The notes under the pieces: generated by a model
Told to the model about the DNA's origin: nothing
The model's database searches: none
What the model saw: the letters and a program-made list of their open reading frames with translations, nothing else
From: Fidelibacterota bacterium
GTDB lineage: Bacteria; Fidelibacterota; UBA8477; JABMPR01
Reading direction: 5' to 3'
Assembly (NCBI GenBank): GCA_021734325.1
Contig: JAIPJF010000028.1
Location: forward strand, 1-35,172
DNA: 35,172 bases
Program-made: the position numbers and the translations under genes
Shown: piece by piece, positions 25,897 through 33,736 of the stretch
Layout: each line of letters starts with the position of its first letter
Position numbering within the stretch: position 1 is the first letter of the stretch

Positions 25897-28800
25897 ATGT
25901 CGAAAACTATACCACTTATTGAAGACCTAAATCTGTGGCCGCATCAAGTAGATGCGGTTAATTCTGTTACAAAGTACATTAAAAGTTATAAACGCAGTAA
26001 AGCTAAAAACTCTGCCCTGGTGCAGATGCCAACGGGAAGTGGCAAGTCCGGCGTAATCGCTGTTCTTGCAAGATGTACTAAGGAGGTTGGTCTTACAATT
26101 GTTCTCACTCCTCGGAAATCACTCTGTAAACAGTTATATAATGACATTAATGGGCGGTTTTTTAATCACGTTGGTTATGATAGTACAAACATGCAAAAGG
26201 ATGTTCATCTTATCAAAAAGGGGGCAGATCTTAAGCTGGACAACCCACCTAAGGAGCAGGTCTTTGTTTTGACTATCCAGATGCTGATGACTTTGGAAAA
26301 GACTGGAAGTGAGGTCTTTAAGCGGATCGTTAGTGAAACCTCTCTTATAATTGTGGATGAGGGGCATTATGAACCTGCGTTTGAGTGGAGCAGGGTAATT
26401 CGTGCAATCAAAACACCAAAGGTGGTTTTTACCGCAACACCTTATCGGAACGACTTCAAGGTCTTCGACATTGACCCAGTTCACTCATATATTTACACCC
26501 TTAATCAGGCAACTGAAGATCGCTATCTGCGTTCAGTAGTGATAGTCCCTCGTTCGAAGATCGGCTTACCCGGACCGTTTGTTGAGGATATTATTGCATT
26601 TTATGACATGACCTTCCCTGATCCTGGAGATAATCCTCCACGGGTCATCATTAGATGCGATGATAGCGCTTCCATACGGCAACTTGCACTTGAGTTGCAG
26701 ACTCGAAATCGTACAGTTGCGGGAATACATGAGACGTTTAGGATTTCTGGGGGTGAAACCTGGGAGCGGAAGCATGTTCCAAACCCGGACAATGAAAAGG
26801 CAGTCTTTTGGATACACCAGTTTAAGCTGATGGAGGGAATAGATGACCAACGTTTCCAGATACTCGCACTTTATCAGAAAATTAGATCTGCACGATCTCT
26901 TGTGCAGCAAGTAGGAAGAATAATCAGAAACCCAAGCCGAGCCAAGGAGGCAAAAGGCTATCTCCTTGATCATTGGAATGGCCATCACGAGGAATTATGG
27001 CAAAGTTTCATTGAGTATGATACAGTCATCGATGAAGAAGGTCCTAAAGCGTTTAACCTTTCAAAAGGTGAAGGAATTCTGCATGGGTTCATTGAACAGC
27101 AACCCCGAGTGGGTTATTTCGAAGGCCGATTTAGACGTAAATTTGATTTCGAAGATGTAGATCCCCGAAAGGATATCCAGGTTCCATTCAGAACGAACCT
27201 TATTCAAAAAACCTCAGACTTCGGCTTGGAAGAGACTGGGAATCTCCTCAAGTCTTGGTATCTGGAGAATGATTGCCAGGTTAGAATTTACGACATCGGT
27301 GCAGACACAAAGGTTATTCTGTCCATCAGATTGACGAATTCACCCTACTTACGGAACCACTCATTCCTCGAAGCGGGACTCCAAGTTTCCATTCTCCGGG
27401 AGTATCCTGAGCACGTTTCACTCTATGATAGCTCTGGGCAGTCACTCACTGGTATCGTTCAGGCTGGTCTTGGAGGCTCAATTGATGTAGATAAACTAAA
27501 ACGTTTGTTTGATATGGGTAAGGCTGGGAAGTTGACCACTGTTTCACTAAATAATTCCAACCTGGGCACATCGTCCATTCGATCGCGCACAATAACCGCT
27601 TCTTCAATTGCCAGCACCATACCTTATTTTGACGACTATGCGCAGATCTGCACTACAGCTGAGGGTTACAGCCAAGATGAGGCAGGAAGTACAGACGGGC
27701 CAGGAATTGCGCGACGATATGTGGGATTTAGCAGGGGGAGAGTTGCACAAAGCACAAGTGGCTATGTTGCTTTGCCAGATTATTTGCGATGGTTAGATCA
27801 ACTCGGGAAAATACTTGAAAGCAAAACTTCTTTCCTTCCGGTACTATCACGATACGCGCTCAAGGCTGATCCGCCAATCGACGAAAAAGCGAAGCCAAGG
27901 AACATTCTTTTGGACTTAGGCGATGTGTCTGAAATATATATGCTCAGGAAAGATAATGAACAGTTGCTGGAGATTGAGGACACCTGTTCAGAAGTGATTG
28001 GTGGCGAGTTTAAACTGACTGCCAATGGAGTTTCGGCAGAGGCAAAGGTCACATTTATTGATGCGACTGGGCGATACCAAATTACCAGTGCCAGTTTGGA
28101 CAGTAGGTACGTCAAGAAAGAGGGTGAGTCTGTTCCAAGTAGCCTGGTGAGCTACCTAAATCGATCACAATCTTTCAGGATTTTACCAGAGGATTTAACC
28201 AAGGTTTACATTCGAGGCCAGTTCTACAAGCCTGCTATGAAGTTTGGTGATGATTTTGATGCTACCCAATATCCGCTTGGTAATTGTTTTGTTGAGAACG
28301 ATGATATTGGGCGGTGTGGATCAGAGAAGGGCAAAGAGCAGTATTATTTAAATCACTCTGAGGATTGGGATCCTACAAGTCTTTTCGGAATAATATCGAG
28401 GCTTGGTGTGGGGACTGGTGTCCATGGGGAGTTCGGTGTTCTCGGAGAACAAGATGTACTAATCTGTGATGATGTTGGTACTGAAATTGCAGATTTTATT
28501 TTGTGCAACTGTAATAATGATAACCCACGTGTCATTTTCATCCACGCCAAAGCCAAAGCTCTATCAGGGAATAGAAAGCCAAAGTGTTCTGCAAGTGGTC
28601 TGCACGACGTCTGTGCTCAAGCTGTCAAGAATCTGGGGTATATGGCGATGTTCAACGACCATAAACCATCAAAATTAGAATCATGGGACAATGGATGGTC
28701 AGGTAAAATCTCAAAAACGTATACAGCACAAGTTGATCATCGGATTTGCCATGGCTCTGGAACACCATCCGAACTATGGGAAAAATTTCGTGCCACCATT

Positions 28801-28989
28801 AACAATCCGATGGTTGATAAGCAAGTTTGGTTATTCACCGGAAACCTCTTATCGCGAAAACATTTTGAAATCGAATTGAAAAAAGGAGCGCCGAAACCAC
28901 ACATCCTACAAGCGGCATATTTACTTCATGCAACAATGTCAGACGTCGCTTCAGTAGGAGCAAAATTGAAAGTGTTCTGTGCAAAGTGA
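25897..28989 (+). CDS. SF2 DEAD/DEAH-type helicase with possible C-terminal nuclease-like domain
   Basis: A protein of 1030 residues. Motifs: MPTGSGKSGVIAVLA (Walker A, ~44), VDEGHYEPAFEW (DEGH box, ~153), FTATPYRND (motif III, ~178) and QQVGRIIRNPSR (motif VI, ~337), giving a type III restriction/UvrB-like helicase core in the first ~400 residues. The remainder is unusual: mid regions unrecognised, then near residues 857-885 DDVGTEIADFI followed by VIFIHAKAK, which has the look of an Asp...(x)xK PD-(D/E)XK active site, and an Ala/Leu-rich end. It is a single gene downstream of the integrase, presumably a defence or DNA-processing ATPase of the island. It is not similar to the DruE-like helicase. 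The nuclease idea is only a motif-level inference. Confidence 0.75.
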   Translation: MSKTIPLIEDLNLWPHQVDAVNSVTKYIKSYKRSKAKNSALVQMPTGSGKSGVIAVLARCTKEVGLTIVLTPRKSLCKQLYNDINGRFFNHVGYDSTNMQKDVHLIKKGADLKLDNPPKEQVFVLTIQMLMTLEKTGSEVFKRIVSETSLIIVDEGHYEPAFEWSRVIRAIKTPKVVFTATPYRNDFKVFDIDPVHSYIYTLNQATEDRYLRSVVIVPRSKIGLPGPFVEDIIAFYDMTFPDPGDNPPRVIIRCDDSASIRQLALELQTRNRTVAGIHETFRISGGETWERKHVPNPDNEKAVFWIHQFKLMEGIDDQRFQILALYQKIRSARSLVQQVGRIIRNPSRAKEAKGYLLDHWNGHHEELWQSFIEYDTVIDEEGPKAFNLSKGEGILHGFIEQQPRVGYFEGRFRRKFDFEDVDPRKDIQVPFRTNLIQKTSDFGLEETGNLLKSWYLENDCQVRIYDIGADTKVILSIRLTNSPYLRNHSFLEAGLQVSILREYPEHVSLYDSSGQSLTGIVQAGLGGSIDVDKLKRLFDMGKAGKLTTVSLNNSNLGTSSIRSRTITASSIASTIPYFDDYAQICTTAEGYSQDEAGSTDGPGIARRYVGFSRGRVAQSTSGYVALPDYLRWLDQLGKILESKTSFLPVLSRYALKADPPIDEKAKPRNILLDLGDVSEIYMLRKDNEQLLEIEDTCSEVIGGEFKLTANGVSAEAKVTFIDATGRYQITSASLDSRYVKKEGESVPSSLVSYLNRSQSFRILPEDLTKVYIRGQFYKPAMKFGDDFDATQYPLGNCFVENDDIGRCGSEKGKEQYYLNHSEDWDPTSLFGIISRLGVGTGVHGEFGVLGEQDVLICDDVGTEIADFILCNCNNDNPRVIFIHAKAKALSGNRKPKCSASGLHDVCAQAVKNLGYMAMFNDHKPSKLESWDNGWSGKISKTYTAQVDHRICHGSGTPSELWEKFRATINNPMVDKQVWLFTGNLLSRKHFEIELKKGAPKPHILQAAYLLHATMSDVASVGAKLKVFCAK

Positions 28990-29137
28990 AGTTAGAGGTT
29001 TAGTACCTCAGGATTCAAAGGGTTTTCAAACATTTTTTTCTTTGCAGGAAATGCATGAATTGGTGAACCTGTGGGGAACGCACGTCGCCAACACTCGTTA
29101 AAGCTATATATAGATTCATATTCTGAATGTTATAAAA

Positions 29138-29182
29138 GGATTTCTAATCCGTAGGTCACAGGTTCGAATCCTGTCCGGAGTA
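29138..29182 (+). pseudogene. 3' half of tRNA-Arg(TCT): probable attachment-site scar
   Basis: From the anticodon arm on, this matches tRNA-Arg: GGATTTCTAATCC gives a loop TTTCTAA with anticodon TCT; the T arm is ACAGG-TTCGAAT-CCTGT; the 3' acceptor strand is CCGGAGT; the discriminator is A, and CCA is not encoded. The 5' half (acceptor, D arm) is absent: the bases before 29138 give an A28-G mismatch and no D loop. A break at the anticodon stem is a classical crossover point for tyrosine integrases. Beyond it lies a hairpin that would normally end the tRNA transcript. Confidence 0.8.
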
Positions 29183-29184
29183 CG

Positions 29185-29210
29185 GCACCCCGACACGCTT
29201 GTCGGGGTGC
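29185..29210 (+). terminator. Strong hairpin behind the tRNA-Arg half gene
   Basis: GCACCCCGAC-acgctt-GTCGGGGTGC is a perfect 10-bp GC-rich stem starting two bases after the tRNA 3' end. The T-run is short (TT), so it may act as a processing or pausing hairpin as well as a terminator. Confidence 0.65.
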
Positions 29211-29213
29211 TTG

Positions 29214-29236
29214 GCAGAAATGTTTCACATTTCTGC
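29214..29236. terminator. Second perfect hairpin after tRNA-Arg
   Basis: GCAGAAATGT-ttc-ACATTTCTGC is a perfect 10-bp stem with a 3-base loop, immediately after the first hairpin. It has no T-run. It may be a tandem termination aid or a separate palindromic element. Confidence 0.5.
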
Positions 29237-29364
29237 AGTGTAAAATTCCATTATACAATTTAAAGTGTCAGCAGTGCGAACTGTGTTGAGCTCCCCTGCC
29301 CGGTGTAGCTTTAGCGAAGACGGGGAGTCCGAACCCCGTCGTTAGCGGGGTGGTCGGGTATAAG

Positions 29365-29408
29365 GTCATAACATAGGTTACACATTTCAGTCATGACATA
29401 GGTTACAC
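29365..29408. repeat. Left terminal repeat of the IS481 element (two tandem sites)
   Basis: It contains GTCATAACATAGGTTACAC (29365-29383) and GTCATGACATAGGTTACAC (29390-29408), one mismatch apart, offset by 25 bases. The same pair occurs inverted at the right end. Confidence 0.8.
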
Positions 29409-29443
29409 TACTAACAGGCTTAGGTTCCGAAAAGGAGGTGCCT

Positions 29444-30622
29444 ATGCCTTGGAAGGAGCACAACAAAATGGATTTAAGACAACAGTTCATTTCTCTCGCT
29501 TTAAATCGTGACCATACTGTAACTGAACTCTCTAATTTATTCAATATTAGTAGAAAAACAGGTCATAAATGGCTGCAAAGATTTTACGCTGAAGGAGCCT
29601 CTGGTTTGATGGATCGATCACGAGCTCCAAAGCACATTCCTAACCAAATAGATCCAACTGCTATTCTCTATCTTTTGCACCTACGACAGAAGCATCCAAA
29701 ATGGGGAGCTAGAAAGTGTAGACAGCATGCTGAGAAGTGGGCATCTCATCTAGACCTCCCCTGCGAGTCTACAGTTTATAGGTATATGAGGCTCCAAGGG
29801 ATGACCAAGAAGAAGCCTCGACGCTACAAACCGGGACACCCTGGGAGACCGTTCACTACACCTAAACAACCCAATGATATCTGGACTACTGACTTCAAAG
29901 GACACTTCAAGTTACTCAATGGTAAATACTGCTATCCTCTCACAGTTATGGATGAGTATTCAAGGTTTGTGCTAGAGGTAAAAGGACTAGAAAGTACTGG
30001 ATACAATGGCTCTATTCCTAGGTTTGTGAGACTATTCAAAGAATTTGGTTTACCCAAAGCCATCAAAAGTGATAATGGGATTCCATTTGCGACTAATGGA
30101 CTCACACGACTCTCAAAGCTCTCAGTTCTATGGATTAAACTTGGGATTGAACCCATCTTAATTGAACCAGCAAGTCCGCAGCAAAATGGTAAACATGAGC
30201 GGATGCACAGGACCTTAAAAGCAGACTGTACCATTCCTCCCTCTAGACACATGAATACACAGCAGAAAAGGTTTAACTCATGGAAATCTGAGTATAATTA
30301 TGAACGACCTCATGATGCATTGGAGGGAAATACCCCAATGGATTTGTATCGTCCCTCTGAAAATGTGATGCCTGATAAACTTCCTAAACCTGATTACCCT
30401 GATCATTTTGAAGTACGCTATGTGAGTGCCAATAACTGTATCAGATGGGAGTCAAAATGGGTCGGAATATGCTCAGCCCTTGCTGGTGAACACATTGGAC
30501 TTGAAGAAGTCGATAATAATACTTGGGCGGTCTACTTTTTCTGGAAAAGAATTGGGTTTATGGATGTCAAAACCAGACGAATCAGAGACCCTTATGGACG
30601 TTTGACTAAACGAAATGTGTAA
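29444..30622 (+). CDS. IS481-family DDE transposase
   Basis: A protein of 392 residues. The start is the ATG at 29444, 5 bases after AGGAGG; a GTG six bases upstream overlaps the ribosome binding site. The N-terminus has a helix-turn-helix (VTELSNLFNISRKTGHKWLQRF). The rve core carries the DDE triad in IWTTDFKGHF (D), AIKSDNGIPF (D) and QQNGKHERMHRTLK (E), with the usual NYERPHDAL after it. It cuts and joins the 44-bp ends around it. The frame is intact and overlaps the right terminal repeat, as is common in this family, so the element looks functional. Confidence 0.9.
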   Translation: MPWKEHNKMDLRQQFISLALNRDHTVTELSNLFNISRKTGHKWLQRFYAEGASGLMDRSRAPKHIPNQIDPTAILYLLHLRQKHPKWGARKCRQHAEKWASHLDLPCESTVYRYMRLQGMTKKKPRRYKPGHPGRPFTTPKQPNDIWTTDFKGHFKLLNGKYCYPLTVMDEYSRFVLEVKGLESTGYNGSIPRFVRLFKEFGLPKAIKSDNGIPFATNGLTRLSKLSVLWIKLGIEPILIEPASPQQNGKHERMHRTLKADCTIPPSRHMNTQQKRFNSWKSEYNYERPHDALEGNTPMDLYRPSENVMPDKLPKPDYPDHFEVRYVSANNCIRWESKWVGICSALAGEHIGLEEVDNNTWAVYFFWKRIGFMDVKTRRIRDPYGRLTKRNV

Positions 30623-30660
30623 CCTATGTTATGACGTAAGTATGTAACCCATGTTATAAC
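30617..30660. repeat. Right terminal repeat of the IS481 element (two tandem sites)
   Basis: It holds GTGTAACCTATGTTATGAC (30617-30635) and ATGTAACCCATGTTATAAC (30642-30660), the reverse of the left-end sites with a few changes and the same 25-base offset. The first six bases are also the last codons of the transposase gene. Confidence 0.8.
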
Positions 30661-30779
30661 TCACTCATCGAACCTTAGTCATTAATAATTTGTGGGGATT
30701 AACTGAAATTGAGCTGTCCCTTGTCCTTCCATATTGACCTCCGTAATTGGTCAACTTTTTTCAGGACGACACCTACATT

Positions 30780-30810
30780 AAAAAAGCCTCCCGAATGGAA
30801 GGCCTTTTTT
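30780..30810 (-). terminator. Bidirectional terminator beside the interrupted tRNA-Lys tail
   Basis: An A-run, GCCTCC-cgaat-GGaAGGC (one bulged A), then a T-run. Read on the minus strand it would end a tRNA-Lys transcript; it also works for plus-strand transcripts. Confidence 0.65.
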
Positions 30811-30811
30811 A

Positions 30812-30885
30812 TGTACACCGCCCAGGACTGCCTGCACGTCGCTACGCTCCTGCGGCTCTACTCCCTACGGTCGTGGTCGAACCTG
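30812..30885 (-). pseudogene. Interrupted 3' tail of tRNA-Lys, second copy
   Basis: TGTACACCGCCCAGGACT (30812-30829) is identical to the start of the better tRNA-Lys half at 30995. After it the sequence breaks into a 48-base GC-rich insert (30830-30877), and the tRNA resumes only as CGAACCTG (30878-30885). The interruption falls in the T loop. Read on the minus strand, a terminator lies directly behind, as for the better copy. It looks like a decayed duplicate of the tRNA-Lys end. Confidence 0.6.
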
Positions 30886-30959
30886 CATTAATTGGGCTTG
30901 TGGGATTTTGATTGTGGTATGCCATCACATTAAAGAGGTTCTCTTCCAATGACACTTAC

Positions 30960-30995
30960 AAAGTAAAAATGCTCCTGGCGGAGCATTTTTACTTT
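30960..30995 (-). terminator. Perfect 16-bp terminator hairpin behind tRNA-Lys half gene
   Basis: AAAGTAAAAATGCTCC-tggc-GGAGCATTTTTACTTT. The stem is perfect and carries its own A/T runs, so it should terminate in both directions. It lies directly downstream of the minus-strand tRNA-Lys 3' half. Confidence 0.85.
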
Positions 30996-30996
30996 G

Positions 30997-31040
30997 TACA
31001 CCGCCCAGGACTCGAACCTGGAACCAATTGATTAAGAGTC
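30997..31040 (-). pseudogene. 3' half of tRNA-Lys(CTT): probable attachment-site scar
   Basis: Read on the minus strand: GACTCTTAATC gives the loop CTCTTAA with anticodon CTT; AATTGG forms the variable region; the T arm is CCAGG-TTCGAGT-CCTGG; the acceptor 3' strand is GCGGTGT, discriminator A, no encoded CCA. The anticodon-stem pairs break at positions 28-29, and no matching 5' acceptor strand or normal D arm is found further on, so the 5' half is missing. This is the same break point as in the tRNA-Arg half, in opposite orientation. Confidence 0.75.
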
Positions 31041-31054
31041 GGTCCGTTAGAATT

Positions 31055-31175
31055 GTTTTCTATCCAGTTTCTGCTTCGTTTGTCATCTGCGGAAAGGCTT
31101 TCCCAGCAAGGGCTCCGCCCCTTTCCTGCTCACGGTATTCTATCCAATTCTCGCCACATGTTTTCTATCCAATTA
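31055..31175 (+). repeat. Three TTCTATCCA(A/G)TT direct repeats next to the tRNA-Lys scar
   Basis: GTTTTCTATCCAGTTT (31055-31070), ATTCTATCCAATTC (31137-31150) and GTTTTCTATCCAATTA (31160-31175). The cluster begins 15 bases beyond the tRNA break. Such repeats beside a crossover point are often integrase arm sites. They could instead derive from a tRNA D-loop sequence (CTATCCAGTT is common there). Bases 31045-31427 show no convincing gene. Confidence 0.5.
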
Positions 31176-31193
31176 GTGACAAATTGGGACAAA

Positions 31194-31211
31194 TATACCA
31201 TAAATGGTATA
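31194..31211. promoter_or_regulatory. Inverted repeat TATACCAT-aa-ATGGTATA
   Basis: A perfect 8-bp inverted repeat with a 2-base spacer, ~215 bases upstream of the beta-propeller gene. It is the size of a dimeric repressor site. No regulator gene lies next to it. Confidence 0.35.
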
Positions 31212-31427
31212 CGCGACTGAATAGATTACTCTTTGGATTGGGTGTATTTCTGGGCTTGGGAGGAGTGGCTAATTTAGTGGGGGTGAGCGCTCTACCTAGA
31301 GGTAACATAAACAGGATTAGGATTCTCGCAATTACTCTTTTAGATTCATCCAAATCAGTCTCAAAGCTTAAAAAGATACGCTAACTGTGAGCGACAATAT
31401 TTACATCAAGTTAGGGGAGATATCATC

Positions 31428-33026
31428 ATGAAACAGTATTTACATTTATTCGTATTTTGCCTTGTGCCAATAGTAGCTATTATGGGCACGTGTCGAGCAT
31501 CAATTAACAACCCAATATTACTAGCTCCAGGGCAGTTTTGGGAGGGCTCATACGCATGTGGTGAGATGGTTGCATCTCTGACGATAGAAATTACTTCAGT
31601 GAGGGATGCTAGTATAGAAGCAATCGCTAATTTTCAAGTCCAAGAGACAAAAGGCACATATTCAATGTTGGGTGAATATGACATGGCAACACGAGGACTA
31701 AATTTTAAATCCAACAAATGGATAGTCCGTCCACAAGGCTTTGGGATGGTTGGAATGAAAGGTTACCTCTCCTCTGATGGAACAGTATACGACGGGAAAA
31801 TTGATCACAAAAGGTGTGGAGCATTCAGGGTTAGTTTGAAAATCCCAGAAATCTTGATTTCTAACCAGGATGACGATCCAATAGAAAAAAATATTTCTAC
31901 GGGAGAGGATTCTTTTACAAAAATAGATAGTTCGTCACAATCTGGAATAGCAATTGAATCAGATAGCGCATTTTTGCCTGCAGCGATTCAGGACACAACT
32001 AATTGTAGGAAGGTAAAATTATATAGAGCGAGTTTGAGCAGAGATGGTGTCTATGGTGATTTCACAATCTTAAAAAAACCAAAACTAAAATGGAAATTCA
32101 AAATTGCATCAGTTGCGTTCGGCGCTCCAGTGGTAATAGATAGTATGTTGTATTTTGGCTCTAGAGATAAAAATGTTTACGCAATCAACACCTCCTCAGG
32201 AGAAGAACAATGGAAATACTCCACTAAAAATGGAGGCGATTTAATTCCAGCAATATCGGGTTGCTTGATCTTTTTTGGCGGATGGGATAGTACCCTATTT
32301 ACACTTAACAGGATAACGGGTGAAGAAATATGGAAGTTTAAGGCTGGAGGCCCTATAAGCTCATCACCAGCAGTTACGGATAGTGCTATTTACTTTTTAT
32401 CTAGGGACTGCAATTTTTACAGTTTAGATATTGAATCTGGAAAGGAAAATTGGCGGTTCGTCACGGAAAGAGGCGGAAACTCGTCAGCTGCAATTGTTGA
32501 TAGCATAATATACTTTGGCAGTGACGAAGGACTCGTATATGCGCTAAATGTGTCTACTGGTAAAGAAATTTGGAGATTTTCTACCAATGCAATCATACGA
32601 GATGCTCCTACCGTTGTTGATGGTATGGTGTTTTTGGGGAACTTGACGGGCTCTTTTTATGCCCTAAGTGCAATTAATGGTGAATTATTATGGAGAAATA
32701 GAGCGGGAAAAGATATTTTTTGCTCCCCAACAGTGGCAGATAGTATGGTCTATTATGGTAGTAAAGATGGTTATCTGTATGCGTGTGATATAGAGACGGG
32801 GAAGGTGATATGGAAGTATAATGCTGGTATTGAAATTACTAAGTCACCCAGCATCTCAGGCGACCATATTCTTTTGGGAACCTATGGCCATTTGAAAGCA
32901 ATCGATAAAATGACAGGTGAATTAAAATGGGATTTCAAGACAGGCGACCACATTCACACATCGCCCATTATTGAAGATGGTGTTATATATTTTACTATAC
33001 GGAACTATTTATACGCTCTTGAGTAG
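31428..33026 (+). CDS. Exported protein with eight-bladed PQQ-type beta-propeller
   Basis: A protein of 532 residues. The ATG at 31428 has AGGGGAG before it. A signal peptide (YLHLFVFCLVPIVAIMGTCRA) is present; the Cys near residue 23 is not in a good lipobox. Residues ~30-150 form a separate beta domain around CGEMVASLTIEITSV. From ~residue 210 to the end there are about eight repeats of ~40 residues, each with the pattern DSxxYFGSxDxxxYAxxxxTG and a closing xxxWKF, as in BamB and PQQ-dependent dehydrogenase propellers. BamB-like proteins act as scaffolds in the outer-membrane assembly complex; no quinone-enzyme residues were recognised, so a scaffold or binding role is more likely. No operon partner is close. 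Confidence 0.85.
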   Translation: MKQYLHLFVFCLVPIVAIMGTCRASINNPILLAPGQFWEGSYACGEMVASLTIEITSVRDASIEAIANFQVQETKGTYSMLGEYDMATRGLNFKSNKWIVRPQGFGMVGMKGYLSSDGTVYDGKIDHKRCGAFRVSLKIPEILISNQDDDPIEKNISTGEDSFTKIDSSSQSGIAIESDSAFLPAAIQDTTNCRKVKLYRASLSRDGVYGDFTILKKPKLKWKFKIASVAFGAPVVIDSMLYFGSRDKNVYAINTSSGEEQWKYSTKNGGDLIPAISGCLIFFGGWDSTLFTLNRITGEEIWKFKAGGPISSSPAVTDSAIYFLSRDCNFYSLDIESGKENWRFVTERGGNSSAAIVDSIIYFGSDEGLVYALNVSTGKEIWRFSTNAIIRDAPTVVDGMVFLGNLTGSFYALSAINGELLWRNRAGKDIFCSPTVADSMVYYGSKDGYLYACDIETGKVIWKYNAGIEITKSPSISGDHILLGTYGHLKAIDKMTGELKWDFKTGDHIHTSPIIEDGVIYFTIRNYLYALE

Positions 33027-33185
33027 TTGATCTTCTATTTGGGAGGAATACAATTATTTTGAAAAACAGATGTCAAAATATTGATGAAATCAACACAGTA
33101 ACAATTAAGGAGTTTGACACATAGACAGTACAACAACCGCGCAATCTATTGAAGAGTGATGCTAAATAAACTAGGAGGAATTTAG

Positions 33186-33641
33186 ATGAGAACGCTTGGA
33201 AACATTTTATGGCACGTACCCTTTCTCGGATTTATCACAGCTAGCCTCTTTTGGCTTACAGGGGGATTGTTTACAATTACAGTGATTGGGGCTCCAATAG
33301 GTCTTGGACTCATGGAATACGGTAAGTTTTTATTCTGGCCATTCGGCAAAGAAATGGTGAGTAAAAAAGACTTAAATATTGAGCAAAATTCAGCTTGGGC
33401 AACATACGCATTAATCGTCAGAATTCTGTATTTCCCAATTGGCCTAATCTATGCGATTATCGCCATTTTTCAAATAATAGGTCTGTTTATTACAATCCTT
33501 GGTATTCCAATGGCAATTATCGTTGCTAAATCCATTTCTACCGTCTTTAACCCAGTTAATAAAAAATGTGTTAGCTCAGCAGTAGCTGATGAGTTAGACC
33601 GGAGGAGGGGAATACAGGAGCTTGAGGCAATTCAGAAATAA
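33186..33641 (+). CDS. YccF-family inner-membrane protein
   Basis: A protein of 151 residues with AGGAGGAATTT before its ATG. It has two similar halves, each with a hydrophobic segment: LGNILWHVPFLGFITASLFW and GGLFTITVIGAPIGLGLM; then LIVRILYFPIGLIYAIIAIF and ITILGIPMAIIVAKSIS. The duplicated ITVIGAPIG/ITILGIPM motif is the YccF domain signature. Its cellular role is unknown. The last ~30 residues are a charged tail in the cytoplasm or periplasm. It is a single gene between the propeller and lipoprotein genes, with 159 and 95 bases of spacing. Confidence 0.85.
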   Translation: MRTLGNILWHVPFLGFITASLFWLTGGLFTITVIGAPIGLGLMEYGKFLFWPFGKEMVSKKDLNIEQNSAWATYALIVRILYFPIGLIYAIIAIFQIIGLFITILGIPMAIIVAKSISTVFNPVNKKCVSSAVADELDRRRGIQELEAIQK

Positions 33642-33736
33642 TAGACCACTCCAAAATCATGATAAAATGCAGGTACAAAATTAACAAAATATTATTTTAG
33701 TCACTCACATGACACTTCATTATTGAGGATATAGGT

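Larger units (their letters stand above)
7502..29182. mobile_element. Probable integrative defence island (left end uncertain)
   Basis: The stretch holds a serine recombinase, an excisionase-type HTH protein, a tyrosine recombinase, an integrase remnant and several defence genes. It ends at a 3' half of tRNA-Arg, the classical scar of a tRNA-targeting integrase. The right end is therefore fairly well placed at 29138-29182. The matching intact tRNA-Arg and left end are not in this window. The left limit given is only the first repeat shared with the recombinase region, and the island may start elsewhere or be a stack of elements. Confidence 0.4.
29365..30660 (+). mobile_element. IS481-family insertion sequence
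   Basis: It is bounded by 44-bp imperfect inverted ends at 29365-29408 and 30617-30660 and holds a single transposase gene. It is about 1.3 kb. It is inserted between the two half tRNA genes. No clear target-site duplication is seen in the flanks, so the exact ends may be a few bases out. Confidence 0.8.

Noticed and set aside
29138..29182. Intact tRNA-Arg gene
   Set aside because: No D arm or 5' acceptor strand pairing with CCGGAGT precedes it, so only the 3' half is present.
29281..29355. Possible further tRNA or small RNA (GACGGGG-agtccgaa-CCCCGTC)
   Set aside because: The 7-bp hairpin is real, but no cloverleaf can be built around it. Probably a repeat or a hairpin without a gene.
31028..31384. 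Open frame of 118 codons after the tRNA-Lys half
   Set aside because: It begins inside the tRNA remnant, crosses the repeat cluster and the inverted repeat, has no ribosome binding site, and its product looks like no protein.
33059..33124. Short frame starting at TTG between the propeller and YccF genes
   Set aside because: It has only 21 codons, and the GGAGG is about 12 bases from the start. More likely non-coding.
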